From contig NZ_LNSB01000003.1 of assembly GCF_001468285.1 (NCBI RefSeq), forward strand, positions 62,001 through 126,000: a stretch of DNA of 64,000 bases, read 5' to 3'. Under the pieces are notes generated by a model. That model ran no database searches. It saw only the letters and a list, made by a program, of their open reading frames with translations, and had not been told where the DNA came from. The stretch is from Sphingopyxis sp. HIX. GTDB taxonomy: Bacteria; Pseudomonadota; Alphaproteobacteria; Sphingomonadales; Sphingomonadaceae. Shown here one piece after another: positions 1-8,349 of this stretch. The position numbers and the translations under genes were made by a program. Each line of letters begins with the position of its first letter. Positions within the stretch are counted from its first letter, which is position 1.

Positions 1-17
1 CGAAATCAGCCACCGCC

Positions 18-809
18 CTACTCTTCCTGCTTCTTCTTTTCGCGCCAGATCATCGCGGTGGCGCTGGTCGAGAGGGTCATGTTGAGCGCCTCGGCATCGA
101 GCGCGGCCTCGAAGGCCCAATCCTCGGCATTGTTGAGGTTCGCCTTCATATAGCGATACCCCATGCGCGGCCCGTCGGCGAGACGACGCGCGGCTTTCAT
201 CGTCTCGTCGCGCAGGGCCTCATCGTCGAACAGGCGGGTGTAGAGGCCCTTGGCGAAGGCCTCCTCGGCGCTGAGTTTTTCGCCGAGCAGGAAGAGCTCG
301 CGCGCGACGCCGGTGCCGACGATCTTGGTCCAGAACCAGGTCGATCCGAAATCGCCGCCCGCACCGATGCGGTCGAAGGCGGTGAGGAAGCTCGCGCTTT
401 TCGCGGCGAAGCGCAGGTCGCATGCGCCGGCGATGCCGATGCCCGCGCCGGCGACGGGGCCGTTGACCATCGCGATCGTGGGTTTAGGCATTTCGTGGAG
501 CAGGCGCGAGGTTTCCATGAAGGTGCGGAGGCGCACATGACCCTGTTCGGTACGGCTGCCGACTTGCGGGTTGGCGGGCACGACCGCCTTGTCGGCGCCG
601 CCTTCCTTGAGGTCGCCGCCGGCGCAAAAGCCGCGCCCTGCGCCGGTCACGACGACGCAGCCGACCGACGCATCGCGCGCGGCGTCGGCGCAGGCGTCGG
701 CGAGCGGCGCCATGATCGCGCTGGTCAGCGCGTTGAGCCGGTCGGGCCGGTTGAGGGTGATGGTGCGGACGCCTTCGGCGTCGTCGTCGATCAGGATTTC
801 GTCGCTCAT
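18..809 (-). CDS. enoyl-CoA hydratase/isomerase family protein (PaaG-like crotonase)
   Basis: A 263-residue crotonase-fold protein, the usual length for the family. The open frame extends upstream to 980, but that extension translates the palindromic repeat, so the start is the ATG at 809 (MSDEILIDDD). The oxyanion-hole segments FCAGGDLK and GPVAGAGIG are visible. The two catalytic glutamates of classical hydratases are not conserved: they align with Asp (GACDL) and Phe (TAFDRIG). An Asp in AGGDFGSTW aligns with the catalytic Asp of PaaG-type isomerases, so double-bond isomerisation is at least as likely as hydration. It probably acts in the cytoplasm on CoA thioesters in the adjacent acyl-CoA pathway. 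The substrate is unknown. Confidence 0.85.
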   Translation of the reverse strand: MSDEILIDDDAEGVRTITLNRPDRLNALTSAIMAPLADACADAARDASVGCVVVTGAGRGFCAGGDLKEGGADKAVVPANPQVGSRTEQGHVRLRTFMETSRLLHEMPKPTIAMVNGPVAGAGIGIAGACDLRFAAKSASFLTAFDRIGAGGDFGSTWFWTKIVGTGVARELFLLGEKLSAEEAFAKGLYTRLFDDEALRDETMKAARRLADGPRMGYRYMKANLNNAEDWAFEAALDAEALNMTLSTSATAMIWREKKKQEE

Positions 810-810
810 T

Positions 811-970
811 AATCCTCCCCAAGCTTGCTTGGGGAGGGGGACCGTCCGCAGGACGGTGGAGGGGTTCGCCCTCGCCCACCTCCGCCAATCTTGGCGTATC
901 AAAGCCGCCGTCGCGACCCCTCCACCATGCTTCGCATGGTCCCCCTCCCCGAACAAGTTCGGGGAGGATT
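811..970. repeat. palindromic mosaic repeat, family A, copy 1
   Basis: A composite inverted repeat between two minus-strand genes. It opens with AATCCTCCCC and closes with GGGGAGGATT. Each half contains two small hairpins with different stem sequences, separated by conserved GGGGAGGGGGACC and GGTGGAGGGGT blocks. The second half (916-970) is the inverted form of the first (811-865). The same architecture recurs at 20308-20422 and 38545-38690. Confidence 0.85.
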
Positions 971-976
971 CTATCG

Positions 977-2263
977 TCAATCCCCGCCGAGTTCGCGGTG
1001 GCGCGCCAGCATCGCTACCGCCTTTTCCGCGAGCTCCTCGGGCACCGCCGGATAGAGCGGCAGCGGCCGCGTCTTGCTCGGCAGCGCGATCGTCGCGGTC
1101 GCGCGCACCGTTTCCTCGTCGCGCTGGTTGGTGAATTTCACCGCGACGTCAACCAGGCTCTGCCCGCCCTCCTGCCGCTTCGCGAGCACTTCGCCGGTGA
1201 CGCGCTGGACGTCGCCCATATAGTTGAACTTGCGGATCTCGTCGTGGATATGGGTGATGACGGCATCGTCGCCCGCCCAGTCGCTGAGATATTGCCACAG
1301 GTAATTTTCGCGCATGACGCCATAGTCATAGGCCATCGGATTGCCGATCGCCTGCGCCCACAGCGGATCCCAGTGCAGCCGCTGCGCGACGTCGGGGATG
1401 CCATGCTCGTTCTTCACATAGAAGGCGGGGATGCGCTGGCGATTCTTGTGCGCGAGGCGGTTCGCGGTCGGCGCATAGGGCACGAAGCCATAACCGCCGG
1501 CGTGGAAGCAGATGACGTCGGTGACGGTCAGCGGGCCCTTGGCCTGCAGGCCGACCGAATCGCCCTTCTCGACGCTTTCGAACCAGCGCTTCTCGGCGCC
1601 CTGGACATGCTCCTTGGCGTAGATGTCCTCGATCGCCTGCATTTCCTCGTCGGTATAGCTGGCGGGTTCGATCGCCGAATATTTGCCCTTCTTCACCGCG
1701 GTCTTGCGTTCGGTAAGCACGCGCAGGATGCGGTAGACCGCGACGACCTCGCCGCGCTGGTTCATCTTCACGTCGCGGCGCACGCCGATGACCGAGCGGC
1801 CGGCGAATTCGGACTGCTTGACCTCGCACGATTCGTCGCCGTTGAAGCTGTAGATCGTGTCGCCGGGAAAGATCGGGCGGTAGAAATCCCATTGCGACCC
1901 CGACACGAAGACGTGAACGCCCTTGAATAGGGACTTCTTCAGCGCCTTGATCTCGTCGGGCACGGGGTCGCCCTTCATCGGCTTGTTGATGATGCCCGCC
2001 ATCATGCCGGGCGCGATCACGCTGCCCCAGCGCGTTTTCTTCGCATAGTGGGGGTCGGTGTAGAGCGGCTTGTCATCGCCCATGCCGTGCGCGAAATTGC
2101 GGATATTATCCTCGGTCGCGGTCTGGATATATTCGCGCGTCTTCGCCGCTTGGTCGAATCCCAGCAGCTTGCGCTGCCGCTCGATATCCGCGTCGGTAAT
2201 CTCGTACGCGACGGCCTTTTGCCACTCATCGCTCTCTTTGATGTCGGTTTTCGCCTCGGCCAT
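977..2263 (-). CDS. MaoC-type double-hotdog acyl dehydratase
   Basis: A 428-residue protein with two hotdog regions. The N-terminal one (about residues 25-190, EYIQTATEDNIRNFAHGMGD, then SVIAPGMM) resembles the FAS1/MaoC dehydratase region. The C-terminal one (about 230-420, including HIHDEIRKFNYMGDVQRVTG) resembles a MaoC partner domain. Such proteins hydrate or dehydrate 2-enoyl-CoA/3-hydroxyacyl-CoA. Bulky-substrate dehydratases such as mycobacterial ChsH1-ChsH2 use two separate chains; here both domains lie in one. The start at 2263 (MAEAKTD) is preferred over 2281 because GGGAG lies seven bases upstream. It diverges from the acyl-CoA synthetase across a 74-base promoter region with a palindrome. 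Substrate is not determinable. Confidence 0.82.
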   Translation of the reverse strand: MAEAKTDIKESDEWQKAVAYEITDADIERQRKLLGFDQAAKTREYIQTATEDNIRNFAHGMGDDKPLYTDPHYAKKTRWGSVIAPGMMAGIINKPMKGDPVPDEIKALKKSLFKGVHVFVSGSQWDFYRPIFPGDTIYSFNGDESCEVKQSEFAGRSVIGVRRDVKMNQRGEVVAVYRILRVLTERKTAVKKGKYSAIEPASYTDEEMQAIEDIYAKEHVQGAEKRWFESVEKGDSVGLQAKGPLTVTDVICFHAGGYGFVPYAPTANRLAHKNRQRIPAFYVKNEHGIPDVAQRLHWDPLWAQAIGNPMAYDYGVMRENYLWQYLSDWAGDDAVITHIHDEIRKFNYMGDVQRVTGEVLAKRQEGGQSLVDVAVKFTNQRDEETVRATATIALPSKTRPLPLYPAVPEELAEKAVAMLARHRELGGD

Positions 2264-2282
2264 CTTAATCTCCCTTGTCACG

Positions 2283-2298
2283 AGTTATATAACTAGGT
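2283..2298. promoter_or_regulatory. putative operator, AGTTATATAACTAGGT
   Basis: The first 12 bases (AGTTATATAACT) are a perfect palindrome. The 16-base block lies between the divergent dehydratase and acyl-CoA synthetase genes. It recurs with one change (AGTTGTATAACTAGGT) at 6318-6333, in the other divergent promoter of the same island. A shared repressor or activator site is inferred; the regulator is not encoded nearby. Confidence 0.6.
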
Positions 2299-2337
2299 AA
2301 TACATCCCCAAGAGTGACGCAAGGGGATTAAGCCGCA

Positions 2338-3825
2338 ATGGAAGTTCGCCGCATCAGCGATGCCTTGAAGATACGCGCCGGCCATCAGGCCGACGACATC
2401 GCGCACGACGATATCCGGCGGCAGATCACCTTCGCCGAATGGGATCGCGAGGCCGACGAGGTCGGCGGCGGGCTGGCGGCGGCGGGGCTGGTTCCGGGCG
2501 ACCGGGTGTTCCTGCCGATCAGCAATGCGCATGCGGTCGAAATGGCGATCGCGGTGTTCGCGGTCTTCCGCGCCGGCGGCATCGCCTGCCCGATCAGCCC
2601 GCGGCTCAATCCGCGCGAGGTCGCCGATTATGCCGCGCTGTGCGAGCCGCGCTTCTGCATCACCGACGCGCCCGAACTGGTCGCGGGGCTCGACCTCGCG
2701 GGTTGCTGGCACGTCGGCGAGATGCCGCGCGATATCGCCGCGCTGCCCGACCAGACGAAGCTCGACCCCCATGCCGATGCCGAAATCCTCGGCACCTCGG
2801 GCACGACGGGCAAGATCAAGGGCGTCGTGGTGTCACACCCCGATCTGATGACCGGGGTCACCGGCTATAATATGGACCGCTCGCGCTCGACGCTGAACGC
2901 GCTGCCGCTCACCGGCTCGGGGGGCAATATCGGCATCGTGATGCTCCCCGCGCGCGGCGGCGCGACCGCGATCACCCAGCAGAAATTCGATCCCAAGGGT
3001 TTTCTGGAGCTGGCGCGCGAAAAGCGGCCGAACCTCGTCTACCTCGTGCCCTCGATGCTGCGGCTGGTGCTCGATCACCCCGATGTCGCCGACTACGATA
3101 TGGACGGGGTCAAATATCTGATGACGGGCACCGCGCCGCTGCCGCACGATTCGGTGAAGCGCGCGTCGGACCTCTGGCCGCACCTCCGCATTCGCAACAG
3201 CTACGGTATGTCCGAAGGCGGGGTCGGCATCGGCACGTCGAGCCAGGAACAGGTGCTGAAGCCCGGCTGCGTCGGCAAGATGCCCGCGCATATGCAACTG
3301 CGCGACGAGAATGGCCGCGTCGTGACCGAGACCGGCGTGGTCGGCGAAATCTATGGCTGGCAGAAGCATGCGCGGCGCTACTGGAACGACGCCGAAGCGA
3401 CCGCGACGAGCTTCAAGGGCGGCTGGACCAAGACCGGCGACCTGGGCTTCGTCGACGAGGACGGCGACCTGATCATGGCCGGCCGCTCGAAGGAGTTGAT
3501 CATCCGCGGCGGCTACAACATCACCCCGCTCGAGATCGAGACGGTGCTGCATCTGCATCCCGCGGTGCAGCAGGCGGCGGTGGTCGGCGTCCCGCACGAG
3601 GTGCTTGGCGAGGATATCGCCGCGGCGGTTACCTTGCGCCCGGGCTGCGGCGAGGCGACCGCGGACGACATCATCGCTTTCTGCAAGGCGCATCTGGGCG
3701 ACAACAAGGTGCCACGGACGCTGGTCGTGCTCGACCATATGCCGCTCAATCCGAACGGGAAGATTTTGAAGAAGGATCTGGCGGAACCGCTGGCGAAGGC
3801 GGCCGAAGCGCGGCGGGCGGCTTAA
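2338..3825 (+). CDS. acyl-CoA synthetase (AMP-forming, ANL superfamily)
   Basis: A 495-residue adenylate-forming ligase that would activate a carboxylic acid to its CoA thioester using ATP. The P-loop-like motif GTSGTTGKIKG is near residue 151, the aromatic-tract motif NSYGMSEGG near 286, and the ATP-ribose Asp in TKTGDLGF near 364. The hinge GRSKELIIRGGYNI is near 381, and the catalytic lysine lies in NGKILKKD near 473. The ATG at 2338 has AGGGGA just upstream. It is the only ligase in this island, so it is the obvious entry enzyme. Acid substrate cannot be assigned; medium or branched acids are plausible. Confidence 0.88.
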   Translation: MEVRRISDALKIRAGHQADDIAHDDIRRQITFAEWDREADEVGGGLAAAGLVPGDRVFLPISNAHAVEMAIAVFAVFRAGGIACPISPRLNPREVADYAALCEPRFCITDAPELVAGLDLAGCWHVGEMPRDIAALPDQTKLDPHADAEILGTSGTTGKIKGVVVSHPDLMTGVTGYNMDRSRSTLNALPLTGSGGNIGIVMLPARGGATAITQQKFDPKGFLELAREKRPNLVYLVPSMLRLVLDHPDVADYDMDGVKYLMTGTAPLPHDSVKRASDLWPHLRIRNSYGMSEGGVGIGTSSQEQVLKPGCVGKMPAHMQLRDENGRVVTETGVVGEIYGWQKHARRYWNDAEATATSFKGGWTKTGDLGFVDEDGDLIMAGRSKELIIRGGYNITPLEIETVLHLHPAVQQAAVVGVPHEVLGEDIAAAVTLRPGCGEATADDIIAFCKAHLGDNKVPRTLVVLDHMPLNPNGKILKKDLAEPLAKAAEARRAA

Positions 3826-3835
3826 ACAGTCCAGG

Positions 3836-3957
3836 CCCTACCCTTTAGGGGAGGGCAACGAGACTTGGCGGCTTGCCGCCTAGTCGCAGTGGGTGGGGTC
3901 CCGCAGCCTCGCGCAACTTCGACATGCCCCACCCCAACCCTCCCCTAAAGGGGAGGG
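3836..3957. repeat. palindromic repeat, family B, at a convergent junction
   Basis: Two outer hairpin-forming blocks, CCCTACCCTTTAGGGGAGGG (3836-3855) and CCCTCCCCTAAAGGGGAGGG (3938-3957), flank an inner inverted pair GGGTGGGG / CCCCACCC and a small TGGCGGCTTGCCGCC hairpin. It lies between convergent stop codons and may act as a bidirectional terminator. Confidence 0.75.
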
Positions 3958-3961
3958 GGTT

Positions 3962-5185
3962 TCAGCCCTTCAACGTCTCGAACGGCACGTCCTTGTCCAT
4001 GCGCACCTCGCCCGGCATGCCGAGCACGCGTTCGGCGATCTGGTTGCGCAGCACCTCGTCGGCACCGCCCGCGATGCGCATCACGGTCGAATAGATATAG
4101 TCATACTGGACGTCGCCGGTCGCGGTATCGCCCACTTCGGGCGCGATGCCGGCGAGGCCGCGCAGTTCGAGCGCGAGGCCGTTGGTCTTCTGGTAGCGGC
4201 CGGCATAAGCGAGCTTGACCATGCCCGCGAGCGCGCCAGGGTTCTCGCCCTTCGACACCATCGTGCGCAGCCGCGCCTGGAAGAAGCGCTCGCCCTGTTC
4301 CTCGGCCAGCGCCTCGGCGAGCTGCTGGCGGATCGCGCGATCGTCGAGCATCGTGCCGCCATAGCCGTCGGGGGTGGACGCGGCATAGTCGATCAGCGGC
4401 TCGACCCCGCTACGATGCGCGCCCGAGCCGAGCCGTTCGCCCATCAGGACGGTCATGCAGCACGCCCAGCCCTCGCCCTCGGCGCCGAGGCGATTGGCGT
4501 CGGGGATGCGGACGTCGGTGAGGAAGGTCTCGTTGAACTCGCTCGCGCCCGAGATCTGGCGGATCGGGCGCGTCTCGATCCCCGGGGTCTTCATGTCGAC
4601 GACGAAGAAGGTGAGCCCCTTGTGCTTGGGGACGCTCGGATCGGTGCGCACGACGAGGATGCCCCAGTCGGTGAGATGCGCCCAGCTCGACCAGACTTTC
4701 TGGCCGTTGACGATCCAGTCGCCCGAGCCGTCGCCCGCGCGCACCGCCTTGGTGCGCAGCGCCGCGAGGTCGGAACCCGCCGAGGGTTCGGAGAAGAGCT
4801 GGCACCAGGTGATGTCGCCCTTCAGCGTCGCCTCGATGAAGCGCGCTTTCTGTTCGTCGCTGCCGTGCCTGGCGATGACGGGCAGCGCCATGCCGGTGCC
4901 GATCGAGGTGAAGGGCCCCTTGGGGAGATGATATTTGCCCTCTTCCTCGGCGAAGATCACTGCTTCGGGTCCCGATAGGCCGCGCCCGCCGAGCGCCTTG
5001 GGAAAGGTCAGGCCGGACCAGCCGCCGGCGTAAAGCTCGCGCATCCAGGCGCGGCCACGGTCGGCTTCCTCGGTGTCGGGAATCTTCTCGCCCGGCTTGA
5101 GCACATGCGCGGGGGCGTGGGCGGCGAGCCAGGCGCGGGCTTCGGCGCGGAAGGCGGCTTCTTGCGCATTGTCGTTGAAATCCAT
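3962..5185 (-). CDS. acyl-CoA dehydrogenase, large subunit of a predicted heteromeric pair
   Basis: A 407-residue flavoprotein that would introduce an alpha-beta double bond into an acyl-CoA. The FAD/substrate segment FSEPSAGSDLA is near residue 130 and NGQKVWSSWAH near 163. The C-terminal GGADEVLRNQIAERVLGMP is typical of this subfamily. It lacks the HGGIGxTxE region, which is present in the gene immediately upstream (5187-6278). Only one base separates the two genes, which implies translational coupling. Mycobacterial steroid side-chain enzymes (ChsE1-ChsE2, ChsE4-ChsE5) form alpha2-beta2 tetramers from similarly unequal partners. The heteromer is inferred, not shown. Confidence 0.9.
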   Translation of the reverse strand: MDFNDNAQEAAFRAEARAWLAAHAPAHVLKPGEKIPDTEEADRGRAWMRELYAGGWSGLTFPKALGGRGLSGPEAVIFAEEEGKYHLPKGPFTSIGTGMALPVIARHGSDEQKARFIEATLKGDITWCQLFSEPSAGSDLAALRTKAVRAGDGSGDWIVNGQKVWSSWAHLTDWGILVVRTDPSVPKHKGLTFFVVDMKTPGIETRPIRQISGASEFNETFLTDVRIPDANRLGAEGEGWACCMTVLMGERLGSGAHRSGVEPLIDYAASTPDGYGGTMLDDRAIRQQLAEALAEEQGERFFQARLRTMVSKGENPGALAGMVKLAYAGRYQKTNGLALELRGLAGIAPEVGDTATGDVQYDYIYSTVMRIAGGADEVLRNQIAERVLGMPGEVRMDKDVPFETLKG

Positions 5186-5186
5186 C

Positions 5187-6278
5187 TTACGCCGCCTTTC
5201 CCTGGCTGCCGGGCTGCGCGTTCAGCAGGCGGTCGGCCCAAAAGCCGCGGTTGCCGAGATGCACGGCGAGCATCCGCTCGCGCCGGTAATAGAAATGGCA
5301 GTTCGCCTCGAAGGTGTAGCCGATGCCGCCGTGGACCTGGAGGTTCTCGCGCGCGGCGAGTTCGAGGCATTTGATGCCCGAAAGGCGCGCGGCGGCGGCG
5401 GCGGCGGGGAGATCGTCGGGCGACGATTCCGCCGCCCAGCCGCCGTAATAAGCGTTCGACCGCGCGAGCTCGGTCGCAACCGCGACATCGGCGAGCTTGT
5501 GCTTGATCGCCTGATAGCCCGCGAGCGGACGCCCGAACATCTGGCGCTCCATCGCATAGTCGCGCGCCATATGGAGGCAGGCTTCGGCGGCACCGACAGC
5601 CTCGAACGCGGCCTGCACCGCGGCTTGATCGATCAGCCGGTCGAGCTTGCCGGTGCCGGGCATAGCCTCGGCGGCGGCATCGGCGAAGTCGAGGCGGTAG
5701 TGGGCGCGGAGTTGGTCGAAGCTGTCAAGCTTGGTGCGGGTCACGCCGGGCTGGTCGAGTTCGACGAGCGCGAAGCCGCCGCCCGCGACGAGCACGACCG
5801 CGACATCGGCGATGCCGGCATCGGCTACCGGCGACTTGCTGCCGCTCAGCTTGCCTCCCGCCAGCGTCGCGCCCGTTGCGAACACCGGGCCCGGCCCCTC
5901 GGCATAAGCGAAGGTCGCGATCGACTCGCCGCTCGCGAGCTTCGGGAGCCACGCCGCCTTCTGCGCCTCGCTGCCCGCGAGCCGGATCGCTTCGGCACTG
6001 AGAATGATCGAACTCGTGAAGGGCACCGCGGCATTGGCGGCGCCGAGCGCCTCCATGATGACGCCGAGGTCGAGCGCGCCGAGGCCGAGGCCGCCATGCT
6101 CTTCGGGGATCGCAGCGCCGAGGAAACCCATTTCGGCGAGCGCGCGCCATAGCGGCTCGTCCCATTCGGCGCCCGAGTCGATCAGCGAACGCAGCCGGTC
6201 GAAGGACGACAGATCCGAAAGCAGCGCGCGGGCTTGCTCGCCGAGCATTTTCTGTTCATCGCTAAGGTCGAAATTCAT
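5187..6278 (-). CDS. acyl-CoA dehydrogenase, small subunit of a predicted heteromeric pair
   Basis: A 363-residue acyl-CoA dehydrogenase family protein. It keeps the flavin-binding stretch RQMFGRPLAGYQAIKHKLAD (near residue 230) and the C-terminal QVHGGIGYTFE containing a probable catalytic glutamate. It lacks the FSEPxxGSDLA signature. It is transcribed first, then its partner at 3962-5185. The same small-then-large order is repeated on the plus strand at 7255-9551, so the pair has been duplicated. Its promoter contains the second copy of the shared operator block (6318-6333). Confidence 0.9.
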   Translation of the reverse strand: MNFDLSDEQKMLGEQARALLSDLSSFDRLRSLIDSGAEWDEPLWRALAEMGFLGAAIPEEHGGLGLGALDLGVIMEALGAANAAVPFTSSIILSAEAIRLAGSEAQKAAWLPKLASGESIATFAYAEGPGPVFATGATLAGGKLSGSKSPVADAGIADVAVVLVAGGGFALVELDQPGVTRTKLDSFDQLRAHYRLDFADAAAEAMPGTGKLDRLIDQAAVQAAFEAVGAAEACLHMARDYAMERQMFGRPLAGYQAIKHKLADVAVATELARSNAYYGGWAAESSPDDLPAAAAAARLSGIKCLELAARENLQVHGGIGYTFEANCHFYYRRERMLAVHLGNRGFWADRLLNAQPGSQGKAA

Positions 6279-6317
6279 CGCAGGCCTTGCCCCTCCATAT
6301 CGGTCTGTGTCATAGCG

Positions 6318-6333
6318 AGTTGTATAACTAGGT
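6318..6333. promoter_or_regulatory. putative operator, AGTTGTATAACTAGGT
   Basis: It differs by one base from the block at 2283-2298. The 12-base core AGTTGTATAACT is palindromic at 10 of 12 positions. It lies between the divergent acyl-CoA dehydrogenase operon (minus) and the crotonase gene (plus). Confidence 0.6.
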
Positions 6334-6369
6334 CAACCATGACAAGTGCGCGGAGAGGAAGCACCCATC

Positions 6370-7170
6370 ATGCAATATGAAACCATCCTGGTCGATGTCG
6401 CCGATCATGTCGCGACGATCACGATCAACCGCCCCGAGGCGATGAACAGCTTCACCAAGCGGATGATGGACGAATTCGAGCATCTGTGGAAGTGGATCGG
6501 CAGCAACGACGACGTGCATTGCTGCGTGTTGCGCGCGGCGCCGGGCAAGGCCTGGTGCACCGGGGTCGACGTCAAGGAATCGCAGAAAGAAGGCGGCACC
6601 GTCGTCGACCTCGCCAACATCTGGCACTGCGAGGATCCGGGCAATTATCTCGGCCCCAAGTCGATGAAATGCTGGAAGCCGGTGATCGCCGCGGTGCACG
6701 GCATGGCAGCGGGCGGCGCCTTCTACTGGCTCAACGAGAGCGACATCATCATCTGTTCGGAAGAGGCGACCTTCTTCGATCCGCATGTGACGTACGGGAT
6801 GACGAGCGCACTCGAGCCGATCGGCATGACCTATCATATGCCGCTGCACGACGTGCTGCGCATGGTGCTGCTCGGCAATGACGAGCGGATCGGCGCGGGC
6901 ACCGCGCTGCGCATCGGGCTGGTCAGCGAGATCACGACGCTGGAGGAGCTGTGGCCGCGCGCCGCCGAGCTTGCGGCGACGATCGCGGCCAAGCCGCCGG
7001 CGGCGACCGCGGGATCGGTCAAGGCGATCTGGGAATCGCTCGACCTCCCCCGCTCGGTCGCGCTGCAACAGGGCCTCAAATATTGCCAGATCGGCAATCC
7101 GGTCGGCGTGCCGCAGGTCGACCGCGCCGCGCTGATGGCCGACAAGGCGAAGAAATTCACGGTGCGATAG
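6370..7170 (+). CDS. enoyl-CoA hydratase/isomerase family protein
   Basis: A 266-residue crotonase-fold protein. The ATG at 6370 is chosen over an in-frame GTG at 6346 because AGAGGAAG lies at a good distance upstream. Oxyanion-hole segments WCTGVDVK and HGMAAGGAF are present. Both classical hydratase glutamates are replaced: the first position falls in AFYWL, and the second is His in FFDPHVTYG. Its chemistry (hydratase, isomerase, hydrolase or retro-aldol) therefore cannot be read from sequence. It diverges from the 6278-3962 dehydrogenase pair and shares its operator, so it likely works in the same pathway. Confidence 0.83.
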   Translation: MQYETILVDVADHVATITINRPEAMNSFTKRMMDEFEHLWKWIGSNDDVHCCVLRAAPGKAWCTGVDVKESQKEGGTVVDLANIWHCEDPGNYLGPKSMKCWKPVIAAVHGMAAGGAFYWLNESDIIICSEEATFFDPHVTYGMTSALEPIGMTYHMPLHDVLRMVLLGNDERIGAGTALRIGLVSEITTLEELWPRAAELAATIAAKPPAATAGSVKAIWESLDLPRSVALQQGLKYCQIGNPVGVPQVDRAALMADKAKKFTVR

Positions 7171-7189
7171 CCGTAGCGTCAACTACTGC

Positions 7190-7205
7190 TTGACGTTTAC
7201 GTCAA
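7190..7205. promoter_or_regulatory. palindromic operator TTGACGTTTACGTCAA
   Basis: Perfect 7-base arms (TTGACGT / ACGTCAA) around a TT spacer, 50 bases upstream of the start at 7255. A further CGTCAA half-site lies at 7177-7182. The form resembles operators of acyl-CoA or branched-chain catabolism regulators such as MerR-type LiuR. That likeness is from memory and not a match computed here. Confidence 0.6.
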
Positions 7206-7254
7206 CGTCCGGTTGGATGGTCTCAACATATAGAGGGTGAGGACTCGAACGCGC

Positions 7255-8349
7255 ATGTCGATTCTGTACGACGAGGGCCAGCAAGCGATCGCGACGGAAT
7301 CGCGGCGCGTGCTCGAAGCCCGGGTAAACAAGGACGAGCTGCTGCCGCTGCTCGAAGTCACCGGCCAATATCACGACGGTTTCTGGAACACCGCGAAGGA
7401 ACAGGGCTGGACCGCCCTCGCCCTTCCCGAAGCCTATGGCGGGCTCGACCTCGGGCTCGTCGAGCTCGGGCTGATCGCGCATCAGGCGGGCCGCAGCCTG
7501 AGCGGCGCGCCCTTCCTCACCGGCAGCTTCGGCGCCGCGAAAGCGATCGAGCTTTACGGCAGCGACGAGCAGAAGGCGAAATATCTGCCCGGCCTCGCGA
7601 GCGGCGAGACCATCGGGGCGGTCGCCTTCGCCTCGGGATCGAGCGCGCTGCCCGTGCTGCCGAGCGTGACGGTGACCGACCATCAGTTGAACGGCACCAA
7701 GACCGGCGTCGCGGGCGGGCTCGCGGCCGACGTCGCGGTCGTTTACGCCAATGGCCCCGGTATGCCGGCGCTCGTCGTCGCCGACCTGTCGAAGGTGACG
7801 CGAAACGCGATCGACAGCTTCGACAACAGTCGCCTCTATGCGGACCTTGTGTTCGACGCGACCCCGGTCGAAACGCTGGTCGTCGGCGGCGCGGCGCGCG
7901 ATGCGGCGCTGCATATCCTGGCGCTGCAGGCCGTCATCACCGCGCACGAACAGACGGGCGGCGCCGAGGCGATGATGGAAATCGCGCGCGACTATGCCGT
8001 GACCCGCCGCGCCTTTGGACAGGTGATCGGCGCCTTCCAGTCGATCAAGCATCGCATCGCCGAGCTTTACGGCTTCGTCGAACTCGCGCGTGCCAATTGC
8101 ATCCATGCGGCATCGCGCGAGGGACAGGCCGATTTCATCACCGCCGCAGCGGCCGCGCGCATCTCGGCAACCGAGGCCTATGACAGTGCCTCGCGCGACT
8201 GCGTGCAGATCCACGGCGGCATGGGCGTGACGTGGGAGCTGGGGCTCCACCTCCACACCCGCCGCGCGCGCAGCCTCGCCATCGAACAGGGCAATCTCCT
8301 GTTCTGGGAAGACATCCTCGTCGACCGCCTGACCGGAGAAGCTGCATGA
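7255..8349 (+). CDS. acyl-CoA dehydrogenase, small subunit of second pair
   Basis: A 364-residue paralogue of the 5187-6278 protein. It contains the flavin-binding RRAFGQVIGAFQSIKHRIAE near residue 250 and a C-terminal QIHGGMGVTWE with a probable catalytic glutamate. The ATG at 7255 (MSILYDEG) is preferred over an in-frame GTG at 7237 because GTGAGGA precedes it. Its last four bases (ATGA) overlap the next dehydrogenase start, a strong sign of coupled translation and subunit pairing. It opens a plus-strand operon of four genes: two dehydrogenases, SDR and thiolase. Confidence 0.9.
   Translation: MSILYDEGQQAIATESRRVLEARVNKDELLPLLEVTGQYHDGFWNTAKEQGWTALALPEAYGGLDLGLVELGLIAHQAGRSLSGAPFLTGSFGAAKAIELYGSDEQKAKYLPGLASGETIGAVAFASGSSALPVLPSVTVTDHQLNGTKTGVAGGLAADVAVVYANGPGMPALVVADLSKVTRNAIDSFDNSRLYADLVFDATPVETLVVGGAARDAALHILALQAVITAHEQTGGAEAMMEIARDYAVTRRAFGQVIGAFQSIKHRIAELYGFVELARANCIHAASREGQADFITAAAAARISATEAYDSASRDCVQIHGGMGVTWELGLHLHTRRARSLAIEQGNLLFWEDILVDRLTGEAA

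Noticed and set aside
810-980. N-terminal extension of the first crotonase upstream of 809
   Set aside because: The extension is a translation of the family A palindromic repeat, and crotonase homology begins at MSDEILIDDD.
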